Source: Hymenobacter lucidus (GTDB lineage: Bacteria; Bacteroidota; Bacteroidia; Cytophagales; Hymenobacteraceae). From it: a stretch of 64,000 nucleotides of DNA. Positions 1 to 7,347 of the stretch are shown here, in pieces (the first letter of the stretch is position 1; the number at the start of each line of letters is the position of its first letter). The stretch spans positions 1,569,264 through 1,633,263 of the forward strand of contig NZ_JAJADR010000001.1 in assembly GCF_020447265.1 (NCBI RefSeq). Reading direction: 5' to 3'. The notes below the pieces were generated by a model. The model ran no database searches and was not told where the DNA came from. It was given only the letters and a program-made list of their open reading frames with translations. The position numbers and the translations under genes are program-made.

Positions 1-632
1 TTGGGCACGCCCAGCAAAAACACCGACCGGAGCCGGCTCAACCAGCTGGCGGGCGTTGCCGGGCCGTGCGTGCCGTAGTAGCCGGCGCTGCGAATTACGA
101 GGCCGCCCATGGAGTGGCCCACCAACACCAGCTCGCCCACGGCTTCCGCATGGGTTTCTACCAGCTCGGTAAGTAGTTGGGACAGTAGCTGGCCATTTTG
201 AGAAATGTGCAGGCCGCTGTTGTAGCGCACGTAGAGGCAGCGTACCCCGGCCTCACGCTGCAGGAGCGGGCCGTAGCGCGGCGTATCGGGCGAGCCCGCC
301 TGCCAGATCATCTCGTCGCCCATCAGCCCGTGCAGAAAGACCACCGTAGTCAGGGGCGGAGCGGTCAGGGGCAGGTCGGCCACGGCCACATCGGCCCCGA
401 GCTGGCGGAAACTTAGCTGGATAGCCCGGTAGTCGTGGCGCTCAGCCAGCTGGTCGCCGATGGCCCCGTTGAGAATGGGCAGGGTAAAGTGCCGGTAGGC
501 CTGGCCGGCCTGGTACAGATAATCGAAGCCCTGCACCGGAAGCGAAGCCGCCCTTCGCGCGGCGGCCGAAAAGCGGCGCCAGCGCGAAGGGCGGTCAGCA
601 GAATCCCCGGTGGGAGTGGTAGGATCGGTCAC
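1..632 (-). CDS. Alpha/beta hydrolase (lipase/esterase-like), partial at the window edge
   Basis: The reading frame begins with GTG at 632 and runs off the left edge, so only the N-terminal ~210 residues are present. An HGLMGDEMIW segment fits the oxyanion-hole HG region, and LVLVGHSMGGLVIR is a textbook G-x-S-x-G nucleophile elbow of alpha/beta hydrolases. The Asp and His of the triad would lie beyond the edge. The GTG overlaps the TGA of the upstream T9SS protein gene (629-1552) as GTGA, so the two genes are probably translationally coupled. No signal peptide is obvious; the N-terminus is Arg/Ala-rich. Substrate is unknown; a lipase, esterase or PGAP1-like thioesterase are all possible. The fold assignment is firm, the substrate is not. 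Confidence 0.8.
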   Translation of the reverse strand, partial: MTDPTTPTGDSADRPSRWRRFSAAARRAASLPVQGFDYLYQAGQAYRHFTLPILNGAIGDQLAERHDYRAIQLSFRQLGADVAVADLPLTAPPLTTVVFLHGLMGDEMIWQAGSPDTPRYGPLLQREAGVRCLYVRYNSGLHISQNGQLLSQLLTELVETHAEAVGELVLVGHSMGGLVIRSAGYYGTHGPATPASWLSRLRSVFLLGVP

Positions 633-1552
633 GGAATCAAGAGTTTGTGAATTACCGGGCCGTCGGGCGTGTCGAGGCGCAGGGTGTAGACGCCGGCCCG
701 CTGGCCCCGCAAATCTACGGTGCGCAAGCCACTTGCGTTGGCCGGCGCGGCCGGCTGGCGCACGATGATGCGGCCCGTCATATCGGCCACGGTGTAGGCG
801 GCGCGCACCCAGTTAGCTTCCCGGGAAGTGGAGAGCATAAACAGGCCATCAGCGCTGGGGTTGGGGTACACCGTAACGGCCGCATTGCGGGCCGCATCGA
901 GGGTAGGAGTAGCCGTGCCGCTTAGTACCACATCATCGATATAGAGACTGGTGCCGACGGTCGGCGCGTCGTTGGTGCTGGAAATAAATACAATGCGGAT
1001 GGAATCGGGGGTGGCAGATGAGGCGTACTGCAGTGGAATTGTGCGCAGCGTATACGTGCTGGCGGGAGCCAACTCATCGGCGCCGGCGGCTATTACGGTA
1101 GTCTCGGTGCCGTTCCACTTCGTCAGAATTATCTGGGCCCCGGCCATTTCAGTAGCGGCGGCGGCCCCGGTAAGCTTATAGTAGAATTGCATATTGGCCG
1201 GCCGGCCGGTAAAGGGAATGCCGCCCGGAAACTCCGAATCGATGGTAGCACCGGCGCCGAGGCCCAGAATGCCGGGAAACGTGAAGCCAAATATTGGGTT
1301 GGATTTGTTTTCTAGCAGGGCCGCATACGTACCGCCATGCTTGTCGATGGTCTGGCTGGTAGTGCTCACCGGAAACGGAAAGCCCGAATTGGCCAGCACA
1401 TCGTCGAAGGTAAACCAGCTAGTGGGGGCCAGGGCGGTACCGCGGGTTTGCCAGGTTTCGAGCGTGCCGTTGGGCAACGTCTGAGCGGTGGCCGACAAGG
1501 ACACGGCGGTGGTCAGGGCCGTGAGGCAGAGGCGTACAAGTGTTTTTTTCAT
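629..1552 (-). CDS. Secreted protein with T9SS type A sorting domain
   Basis: A 307-residue protein starting at the ATG at 1552, chosen because MKKTLVRLCLTALTTAV is a clean signal peptide ending near SATAQ; in-frame codons upstream lack such a signal. The middle (about residues 25-215) is a beta-rich PCMD-like or jelly-roll-like region containing GGTYAALLENK and a late FISSTNDAPTVGTSLYIDDV stretch typical of Bacteroidota carbohydrate-binding or adhesion modules. The last ~80 residues (VTVYPNPSADGLFML ... AGVYTLRLDT ... HKLLIP) are a type IX secretion sorting domain. Such proteins cross the outer membrane through the Por machinery and are attached to the surface or released. A promoter pair lies at 1614-1645. 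Ligand unknown. The downstream hydrolase overlaps by 4 nt. Confidence 0.85.
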   Translation of the reverse strand: MKKTLVRLCLTALTTAVSLSATAQTLPNGTLETWQTRGTALAPTSWFTFDDVLANSGFPFPVSTTSQTIDKHGGTYAALLENKSNPIFGFTFPGILGLGAGATIDSEFPGGIPFTGRPANMQFYYKLTGAAAATEMAGAQIILTKWNGTETTVIAAGADELAPASTYTLRTIPLQYASSATPDSIRIVFISSTNDAPTVGTSLYIDDVVLSGTATPTLDAARNAAVTVYPNPSADGLFMLSTSREANWVRAAYTVADMTGRIIVRQPAAPANASGLRTVDLRGQRAGVYTLRLDTPDGPVIHKLLIP

Positions 1553-1613
1553 AGCTGTGGAGGTAAGGTTTTTATCAGAGATGCCTAAGCTGGCAATAGG
1601 GTTGCCAGCGCTC

Positions 1614-1645
1614 CAAAGGTACAAGGTGAAAGGTGCTTAGTCCAA
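1614..1645 (-). promoter_or_regulatory. Bacteroidota-type promoter of the T9SS protein gene
   Basis: On the minus strand, TTG (1645-1643) is followed after 21 nt by TACCTTTG (1621-1614), an exact match to the Bacteroidota -33/-7 pattern TTG-N19-21-TAnnTTTG. The expected transcript start is near 1607, giving a leader of about 55 nt before the ATG at 1552 and supporting that start. Confidence 0.65.
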
Positions 1646-1675
1646 TCACATCTTTATGCGATCCTATCGGTGGGG

Positions 1676-2521
1676 TTAGGCTCTGCGCTGAAACACCGCG
1701 TAGAGCAGCCCCAGAAAGCTGCCCGCCAACAGCCCGCCGATGTGCGCAGCATTATCTGTAGAGCCCGTGCCTTGCAGGCCTGCCTGCAGCTGACTGGGCA
1801 CGAGCAGCAGAATAAGCCAGAACAAGCCGAAGCGCTGCTGCCGGCTCAAAGGCACGGCTCCCGTCACGGCCAGGGCCAGCAGCAGTCCGTAGAGCCCGAA
1901 AATGGCCCCGGAAGCTCCCACTGAATTAACGCCCGGCGCGTGCCACCACAAGCTCAGCAAACTGCCCCCCACGCCGCTGAGTAGATAAACCAGCAGCAGC
2001 CGGCCCGGCCCGATTAGCGACTCGGTGAGCCGCCCCAGAAACAGCAGGGCCAGGGAATTGAGCAGCAAATGTGCTAGCCCGCCGTGCAAAAAGCAGCTAG
2101 TGAGCAGGCGCCAGGGCTGGCCGTGCAGTGTGAGCGGCGAAAAGTTGGAACCCCAGGCCACCAGCATAGCCGCTTGGGGCTGAAATACGTCGGCCCCGGC
2201 CTGTACCATGAGGCCAAACACCAGCACGTTGAGCGCCAGCAGTAGGGGCGTTACGAAGTAGGTGGCGGAAGGTCGGAAAAGCTGCCCCAGCGCATCGGCG
2301 GCCACGCGGTACCAGGGCTGCTCGGCCGGTACGGCTACCGGGGGCGGGGCAGCGGCCGGGGTTAGCTGCTCGGCCGTGGGCACCAAGCCACGCTGCTGTA
2401 GCTCGCGCACGGCAGCCTCGCCCAGCGCGGGTGGGTAGCGGCGGGCATTCTGGGCCAGATAGAGCAGCTCGGCGTCCGTCTTTTGGGCAAATAACTCAGG
2501 TAGGGTAGGGCCGGTTGCCAT
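1676..2521 (-). CDS. Rhomboid family intramembrane serine protease with an extra N-terminal domain
   Basis: A 281-residue protein. From about residue 85 it is a six-helix rhomboid: FLHGGLAHLLLNSL carries the conserved H146, H151 and N155, NSVGASGAIFG carries the nucleophile Ser204, and DNAAHIGGLLAG carries the catalytic partner His260. All catalytic residues are intact, so it should cut transmembrane helices of unknown substrates in the inner membrane. Residues ~8-50 form a soluble helical segment (TDAELLYLAQNARRY ... AAVRELQQRGL) followed by a Pro/Ala linker. This segment closely resembles the N-terminus of the protein encoded just upstream (2567-3679). The two genes are co-directional with a 45-nt gap and are probably one transcript. 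Confidence 0.92.
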   Translation of the reverse strand: MATGPTLPELFAQKTDAELLYLAQNARRYPPALGEAAVRELQQRGLVPTAEQLTPAAAPPPVAVPAEQPWYRVAADALGQLFRPSATYFVTPLLLALNVLVFGLMVQAGADVFQPQAAMLVAWGSNFSPLTLHGQPWRLLTSCFLHGGLAHLLLNSLALLFLGRLTESLIGPGRLLLVYLLSGVGGSLLSLWWHAPGVNSVGASGAIFGLYGLLLALAVTGAVPLSRQQRFGLFWLILLLVPSQLQAGLQGTGSTDNAAHIGGLLAGSFLGLLYAVFQRRA

Positions 2522-2566
2522 GGTCGGAGTAAAAGCCGGCAGCGCCGGAAAAGTTTGTTGCCGGCC

Positions 2567-3679
2567 TTATTCCCGGGAAGCCGCCGCGGCGCGCTTGGTC
2601 GTTACGACCACCGCGCCCGAATGCGCCCGGGGACCGAAGGCAGCAACGGCGGCTTTGCCATTCACTACCAGCACGCGGGCAATGGAATCGGGGTGGAGGC
2701 GGGCTACTTTTTCCGGCGCGTCGCCGGTTTGCGGGTCGCTGGCCAGCAACTCGCCATCCAGCACGTAGAGCGGATTGTGGCCCGGGCGGGTGGGGGGCAG
2801 CTGCAGCTGCTGAGCTACGGCCGGGGCTGCTTTGGGCTGGCGGGCCTTGGTAACGGTGCCGGGCTTAATGCGCTGCCCCACTGGCACGCCCAGCAACCCC
2901 TGGCGCATGTACAAAATGGAGTCGTTCATGAGCATCGAATACTCCGTCAGCACCGCCGCACCTACCTTGTAGGCATCCCGCTGCGCCTCCAGGGTGTTGA
3001 TGCGAGTAATGGCCACGCGCGACATTTGCTGGAGCTGCCGCGACATGGTAGGCCGTAGGCGGTGGTCGTACACTAGTACGCTGGTCAGGCGGTGCCACTT
3101 ATCGAGCGTCATATCGGCCTGGCCGGGAAAGGTGGCGTCGAGCTGGTCGGCTACGACCTGGTCGAACAGGTAGTTCGAGGGGTTTTCAGCCTCCCAGAAA
3201 CGGCGGGCCAGCAGCAGAAACTTGCGCTGGGCAGCGGTGTCGGCCCGCTCGGCGGCAGGCAGCGTGGCCGGCATCTTCTTCAGCTGGGCCGTGGTCAGTG
3301 AATCGAAGGAGGGCATCTGGTGGGTGGCCACCGATACCAGCTCGGCGGGTTTGGCTGGTGCTACTGCCTGGGCAGGCTTTTTGGCTCCCGAAGGCCACAG
3401 AAAAAAGCCGGCGGCCACTACCACGAGGCCCACCCCGATGGCCGGGGCCAGCCAGTGCCGGGTGGGTGCTTCCTCGTCGTAGGCGGTATCAACCAGCGGG
3501 AGCTGGGCTGGGTTGGCGGCTACGGGGTAGGAAATAGTCACGCCCCGCCGGTGTAGCTCCTTGCGGGCCGCGTTTACTAGCTCGGAGTGGTAGTACGTCG
3601 GGTTTTGAACCAGGTAGAGCAGCTCGGCCTCCGATTTGGAAAGCAGAAAATCAGCGTTGGAAGAAACGGGGGCAGACAT
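2567..3679 (-). CDS. Single-pass membrane protein with LLYL-type N-terminal domain and C-terminal TonB-plug-like domain
   Basis: A 370-residue protein of no firmly known family. Residues ~10-50 (SEAELLYLVQNPTYY ... AARKELHRRGV) match the N-terminal domain of the neighbouring rhomboid protease. One transmembrane helix follows at ~76-95 (HWLAPAIGVGLVVVAAGFFL), then an ~200-residue helical region. The last ~65 residues (PLYVLDGELL ... HPDSIARVLVVNGKAAVAAFG ... SGAVVVTTKR) copy the end of the TonB-receptor plug domain (compare PLFVIDG ... VLKGPAAAALYG ... VIITTKKG in the SusC at 10291-13437) but without any barrel. Plug-like tails also occur on Bacteroidota M56-type sensor peptidases. Function unknown; a sensor or partner of the rhomboid is an inference. 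Start ATG at 3679. Confidence 0.75.
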   Translation of the reverse strand: MSAPVSSNADFLLSKSEAELLYLVQNPTYYHSELVNAARKELHRRGVTISYPVAANPAQLPLVDTAYDEEAPTRHWLAPAIGVGLVVVAAGFFLWPSGAKKPAQAVAPAKPAELVSVATHQMPSFDSLTTAQLKKMPATLPAAERADTAAQRKFLLLARRFWEAENPSNYLFDQVVADQLDATFPGQADMTLDKWHRLTSVLVYDHRLRPTMSRQLQQMSRVAITRINTLEAQRDAYKVGAAVLTEYSMLMNDSILYMRQGLLGVPVGQRIKPGTVTKARQPKAAPAVAQQLQLPPTRPGHNPLYVLDGELLASDPQTGDAPEKVARLHPDSIARVLVVNGKAAVAAFGPRAHSGAVVVTTKRAAAASRE

Positions 3680-3836
3680 GAAGAAAGCAGAACAATAAGG
3701 CCAGTATCAATCCGTAAGTTGGGGAAAACCGCGGGCAAAACCACTGGGAATTATTAAACCAGCCCACCCGCCCGGCGTATAGCATAGCAGCACGTAGCCG
3801 GCCGGCTGCGGCTTCCTAACCCAGCACCTGATTCTT

Positions 3837-4145
3837 ATGCAAGATCCTGAGGAAATTCCCACTGACGGCCGCAACATTCAGCAGGCCACCACTTCCCAGT
3901 CGGAGCAGCGCCAGCCCGAAGGCCGGCAGGCCCCCGGCACCGACGCGCTGCGGGGCAACAACGGCGACGACAACTCCGGCAGCGGCGGCACCGCCGGCGG
4001 CCACGCAATAAAAGGCCGGCGCGTGAGTACCGGCCCCAACTACGACCAGCCCGGCAACGCGGCCGACGGCGACGTGGGCGGCAGCACCATTTCCAGCGGC
4101 ACCGGCGTATCGGGCGGTGAAACCGGGCAAGTACCGCAGCTGTAG
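3837..4145 (+). CDS. Small hydrophilic, Gly-rich, probably disordered protein
   Basis: A 102-residue protein (ATG 3837) with almost no hydrophobic core: it is rich in Gly, Asp, Asn, Gln, Ser and Thr, with runs such as GNNGDDNSGSGGTAGG. There is no signal peptide, membrane helix or Cys. The composition is that of hydrophilins or LEA-like stress proteins, but no named family is recognised. It is followed after 81 nt by a second gene of similar style (4227-4499), and both contain an RVST motif. Codon positions show the strong third-position GC bias of neighbouring real genes, which supports coding. A terminator follows the second gene, so the two may be co-transcribed. Confidence 0.65.
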   Translation: MQDPEEIPTDGRNIQQATTSQSEQRQPEGRQAPGTDALRGNNGDDNSGSGGTAGGHAIKGRRVSTGPNYDQPGNAADGDVGGSTISSGTGVSGGETGQVPQL

Positions 4146-4226
4146 CTGCTCATAGGTTGTTCTGCCTAATCAACTAACAGCCAGAAAAATTAACAATCAA
4201 CTACTAATCAACCACCAACCACCCTC

Positions 4227-4499
4227 ATGGCAAACCAACCCAATAATGCCGGCACCTCTTCTGAAGACAGCGGTGCTCAGCGCGTAAGCACCACCAGCCA
4301 CGGCCAGGACGGCACTTCCAAAAATGAAGCGCAGGCCGCCGCTCAGAAAGCCGACGACGCCCAGAACAACACTACCAGCACCCAGAGCAACATGGGCAAC
4401 GGCGACGGTATCCGGGGCGACTACGGCGACGCCAGTCAGACTAACGGCATGGAAGGCGGCAACAAAGACGAATCCGACACCCGCCAAAACCACAATTAG
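4227..4499 (+). CDS. Small hydrophilic, Asn/Gln/Ser/Thr-rich disordered protein
   Basis: A 90-residue protein (ATG 4227) starting MANQPNNAGTSSEDSG and ending ESDTRQNHN. It has no aromatic or aliphatic clusters, no signal peptide and no Cys. Composition and size place it with the upstream 3837-4145 product as a hydrophilin-like pair; both have an RVST motif but are otherwise too low in complexity to call homologous by eye. A possible role in desiccation or osmotic stress is inference only. A hairpin terminator at 4536-4578 ends the unit. Confidence 0.65.
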   Translation: MANQPNNAGTSSEDSGAQRVSTTSHGQDGTSKNEAQAAAQKADDAQNNTTSTQSNMGNGDGIRGDYGDASQTNGMEGGNKDESDTRQNHN

Positions 4500-4535
4500 G
4501 GGCCGCTTCAGCTGTGTAGTCGATTAAGTTCTGTG

Positions 4536-4578
4536 AAAATGCTGCCTGGGCTATATAGAAAGCCAGGGCAGCATTTTT
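4536..4578 (+). terminator. Intrinsic terminator after the hydrophilic protein pair
   Basis: AAAATGCTGCC-TGGGCT and AGCCAGGGCAGCATTTTT form a ~16-bp stem with one bulge and a short loop, ending in a T tract. It sits 37 nt after the stop of 4227-4499. Confidence 0.75.
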
Positions 4579-4688
4579 GCATTTTTAGCCAGCCTTCATC
4601 CAGCAGTAAGGGCTGATTTTGGGCGAGCTTCCGCAAAACCCGGCGGGCCAGTGCGTAATTTGCGGACGTTTTCTCCGTTTCTGTGCTG

Positions 4689-6449
4689 ATGTTTCGATTG
4701 TTCCCGGCTGCCCGCCCTCTTGGTTTTTGGATTTTTTCGCTGCTATTCCTGTTCAGCTTCACCCGGGCGGTTCTGGCTCAGGATGGACCGCCGAAGCGGG
4801 AGCTGCGCGGCGTCTGGATTGCAACGGTGGAAAACATCGACTGGCCCAGCAGCCGCACGCTCACGCCCGAGCAGCAGCGCCGCGAGTACCGCCGCATTCT
4901 GGACGTGCAGCAGCGCAACGGCATCAATGCGGTGTTTGTGCAGGTGCGGCCCGCCGCCGACGCCTTTTACCAGAGCGAGCTGGAGCCCTGGAGCAAGTGG
5001 CTCACCGGGCAGCAGGGCAAAGCCCCTGGCCCGGCCTACGACCCGCTCCCGTTTCTGATTGACGAGGCCCACGCCCGGGGCATGGAGTTTCACGCCTGGT
5101 TTAACCCCTACCGGGCCAGTATGGACTCCGTGACGCGCCGCCTGGCCCCCAACCATCCGTTTAAGCAGCACCCCGAGTGGTTTTTGCGCTTCGGCGGCAA
5201 GCTGCTCTTCAACCCCGGTCTGCCCGAGGTGCGCAGCTACATCACCCGGGTTATCCTGGACGTGGTGCGGCGCTACGACATCGACGGGGTGCATTTCGAC
5301 GACTACTTCTACCCCTATCCCGAGCCCGGCCTGAAAATCCAGGATGACGCGGCTTTTCAGCTCTATAATGCCGACAAGCTGAGCCTGGCCGACTGGCGCC
5401 GCCAAAACGTGAACAAGCTCATTGAGGGCCTCCACGACACGATTCAGGATACCAAGCGCTGGGTGAAGTTCGGCATTTCGCCCTTCGGCGTTTGGATGAA
5501 CAAGAGCGCCCACCCCGACGGCTCCGACACCCGCGCCGGGCAGCCCAGCTACGCCAACCTCTACGCCGACTCGCGCCTGTGGCTGCAGGAAGGCTGGATC
5601 GACTACATCGTGCCCCAGCTCTACTGGAGCACCAATTTTAAGCTAGTGCCCTACGCTACCTTGCTTGAATGGTGGACGCGTAACCACTTCGGCCGTCACC
5701 TCTACATTGGGCAGGGCGCCTACCGGATGCTGGAAAACACCCGCTCTGACACCACCTGGCGCAACCCCCGCGAGCTACCCCGGCAGGTGCGCCTCAACCG
5801 CTCGTACCCCACCGACGTCAGCGGCAGCGTGTTTTTCAGTGCCCGCTCCCTGATGTCGAACCCGCTGCACACCCGCGACTCGCTCCGCCAGAACCTGTTC
5901 CGCTACCCGGCCCTGGTGCCCACCATGCCCTGGCTCGACGCCGTGCCGCCCCGCCCAGCCCAGAACCTGGTGCTGACCCGCGCCGCGCCGGCCATTACCC
6001 TCACCTGGCAGCCCGGCCCCGCCGCAGCCGATGGCGACGTGGCCCGCTACTTTGTGGTCTACCGCTTCACCAAAGGCCAGGAGCCCACGCCCGACGACCC
6101 GCGCAATATTCTGGCTCTGGTGCAGAGCCGCCCCAACGCTTCGTCGGTACTAGTGGATACCAGCGCCGCCCCCGGCACCGACTACGCCTACTACATTACC
6201 GCCGTCGACCGGCTGCACAACGAAAGCACCCCCGTGCGGGTAAGCACCCAGGGCAAAGCCGCCGAGGTTATCGTGGCCCAGGCCCCGGTGTCTGCGGCTC
6301 CGGTAGCTGCCGCGCCGCCAGTGGCGGCTACCAGGCCATTGCCGCCAACCCGGCCCGCCGTAGTGCAGCCCGAAACGGCCGCCGTGACGAAGGTGAAAAC
6401 CAAGACCAAAAAGCGCGGCTTCTTCGCCCGACTGTTTGGCAAGAAGTAA
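4689..6449 (+). CDS. GHL10 (family 10-like) glycosyl hydrolase, secreted
   Basis: A 586-residue protein; ATG 4689 is preferred over the in-frame GTG at 4683. Residues 1-30 are a signal peptide ending VLAQ. The body opens with RELRGVWIATVENIDWPSS, and VFVQVRPAADAFYQSELEPW and GMEFHAWFNPYRAS are hallmarks of the GHL10/DUF187 TIM-barrel family, related in E. coli to the cell-wall glycosidase YddW/DigH that cuts denuded peptidoglycan. IDGVHFDDYFYPYP carries the paired acidic residues expected in the active site. After ~390 there is a fibronectin-III-like domain (TWQPGPAAADGDVARYFVVY), then an Ala/Pro linker and a strongly basic tail (TKVKTKTKKRGFFARLFGKK). The basic tail is unusual. Peptidoglycan as substrate is inferred from the family. 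Confidence 0.88.
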   Translation: MFRLFPAARPLGFWIFSLLFLFSFTRAVLAQDGPPKRELRGVWIATVENIDWPSSRTLTPEQQRREYRRILDVQQRNGINAVFVQVRPAADAFYQSELEPWSKWLTGQQGKAPGPAYDPLPFLIDEAHARGMEFHAWFNPYRASMDSVTRRLAPNHPFKQHPEWFLRFGGKLLFNPGLPEVRSYITRVILDVVRRYDIDGVHFDDYFYPYPEPGLKIQDDAAFQLYNADKLSLADWRRQNVNKLIEGLHDTIQDTKRWVKFGISPFGVWMNKSAHPDGSDTRAGQPSYANLYADSRLWLQEGWIDYIVPQLYWSTNFKLVPYATLLEWWTRNHFGRHLYIGQGAYRMLENTRSDTTWRNPRELPRQVRLNRSYPTDVSGSVFFSARSLMSNPLHTRDSLRQNLFRYPALVPTMPWLDAVPPRPAQNLVLTRAAPAITLTWQPGPAAADGDVARYFVVYRFTKGQEPTPDDPRNILALVQSRPNASSVLVDTSAAPGTDYAYYITAVDRLHNESTPVRVSTQGKAAEVIVAQAPVSAAPVAAAPPVAATRPLPPTRPAVVQPETAAVTKVKTKTKKRGFFARLFGKK

Positions 6450-6482
6450 GCTTTTCAGCCTTCTTGTAGCAATGAAAACGGC

Positions 6483-6986
6483 CTAGTGCGAAGCAGCAGC
6501 GGGCGTAGTATCGGTGCGCCCGGCCCGCACCAGCGCCCAGCCGGCCAATAGCAGCAGCAAGCCAAACCCGAGAAAAGCCAGATCGGCCGGCAGGTGGCGG
6601 ATAGTATACTCGTAAACGTGGTGCAGGCCCAGTATTTCGTGGTCGATGATGCCTTCAATGACGTTGAATAACCCCCAGCCGATGAGCAGGGAGCCGAAAA
6701 AGGTGCGGCCTGACCACGGCACATCCCGGCGGTGGCCCACGGCCCATAGCAGGCGCAGCCCCAGGGCCGTCATCACCCACACGGCAGCATGAAATACTCC
6801 GTCCCAGTACATATTTACCTTGGCATCAATGAGGTTGTTGGGCGGAAGCTTACCGGAAAGCATATTGTGCCACTGCAAAATCTGGTGCAGCACGATGCCG
6901 TCGACGAAGCCGCCCAGCCCGGCCCCCAGCAGGATGCCGGCCGCAATCAAGGGGCCACGGTGGAGCGGGGAGGAGTTGGCTTCCAT
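6483..6986 (-). CDS. DUF2243 integral membrane protein
   Basis: A 167-residue protein starting at ATG 6986. FGFVDGIVLHQILQWHNML-type sequence (here GGFVDGIVLHQILQWHNMLS, ~25-44) and the later EGIIDHEILGLHHVYE are the repeated D-x-x-x-x-H signature of DUF2243, with four predicted transmembrane helices. The conserved His and Asp suggest a metal or haem-linked site, but the family has no proven function. The open frame continues upstream of the ATG without a stop, yet that part reads as noise, so the ATG is preferred. The first 40 nt overlap the end of the small upstream gene 6947-7180, which points to translational coupling. Confidence 0.85.
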   Translation of the reverse strand: MEANSSPLHRGPLIAAGILLGAGLGGFVDGIVLHQILQWHNMLSGKLPPNNLIDAKVNMYWDGVFHAAVWVMTALGLRLLWAVGHRRDVPWSGRTFFGSLLIGWGLFNVIEGIIDHEILGLHHVYEYTIRHLPADLAFLGFGLLLLLAGWALVRAGRTDTTPAAASH

Positions 6987-7180
6987 GAGAACAGCGTAGG
7001 CGAGAAAAATAGCAACAGCACCCCACCCACCAGCAGCGCCACCGGCAGCAGCAACAGCAGCAGGGTATCTGTATAGTCCGGGGCATGGATGGCGGCCTCG
7101 ACCCTGGGCCGGCACACCGCGCAGGCCTGGGCCGTGGTGGCTGCCAGCAGCAAGGCCAGCGTGGCAAGGAGCTTGAGCAT
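6947..7180 (-). CDS. Small membrane protein with CxxC motif, overlapping the DUF2243 gene
   Basis: A 77-residue protein beginning at ATG 7180 (MLKLLATLALLLAATTAQ), a signal peptide followed at once by ACAVCRPRVEAAIHAPDYTD, then one transmembrane helix (LLLLLLPVALLVGGVLLLFF) and a short polar tail ending PPRSTVAP. The exposed Cys-x-x-Cys after the signal could bind metal or haem or do thiol chemistry. The last 40 nt overlap the DUF2243 start in another frame. The tight overlap and shared membrane location suggest a two-subunit unit. No family name is recognised. Confidence is good because signal, motif and helix occur in one frame. Confidence 0.7.
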   Translation of the reverse strand: MLKLLATLALLLAATTAQACAVCRPRVEAAIHAPDYTDTLLLLLLPVALLVGGVLLLFFSPTLFSWKPTPPRSTVAP

Positions 7181-7290
7181 AGCGGGGGCAGTCAGGATAG
7201 TTGGTTTCAGCCGTAACGAGGCCATTGCAGGCCAGGTTGCTACTGCTCAGTTCCGTTGGCAGCCTACCTCGGCAGTACCATCGACAGCAC

Positions 7291-7325
7291 AAAAAAAGCT
7301 CCGGCCAACTGGCCGGAGCTTTTTT
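7291..7325. terminator. Bidirectional-looking intrinsic terminator
   Basis: A near-perfect hairpin, AAAAAAAGCTCCGGCC-AACT-GGCCGGAGCTTTTTT, with A and T tracts on both sides. It lies just after the stop of the minus-strand lipoprotein gene (7348-8631) and ends the SusC-SusD operon transcript. Confidence 0.85.
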
Positions 7326-7347
7326 ACAACCTAAGTAAGCGCCGCCG

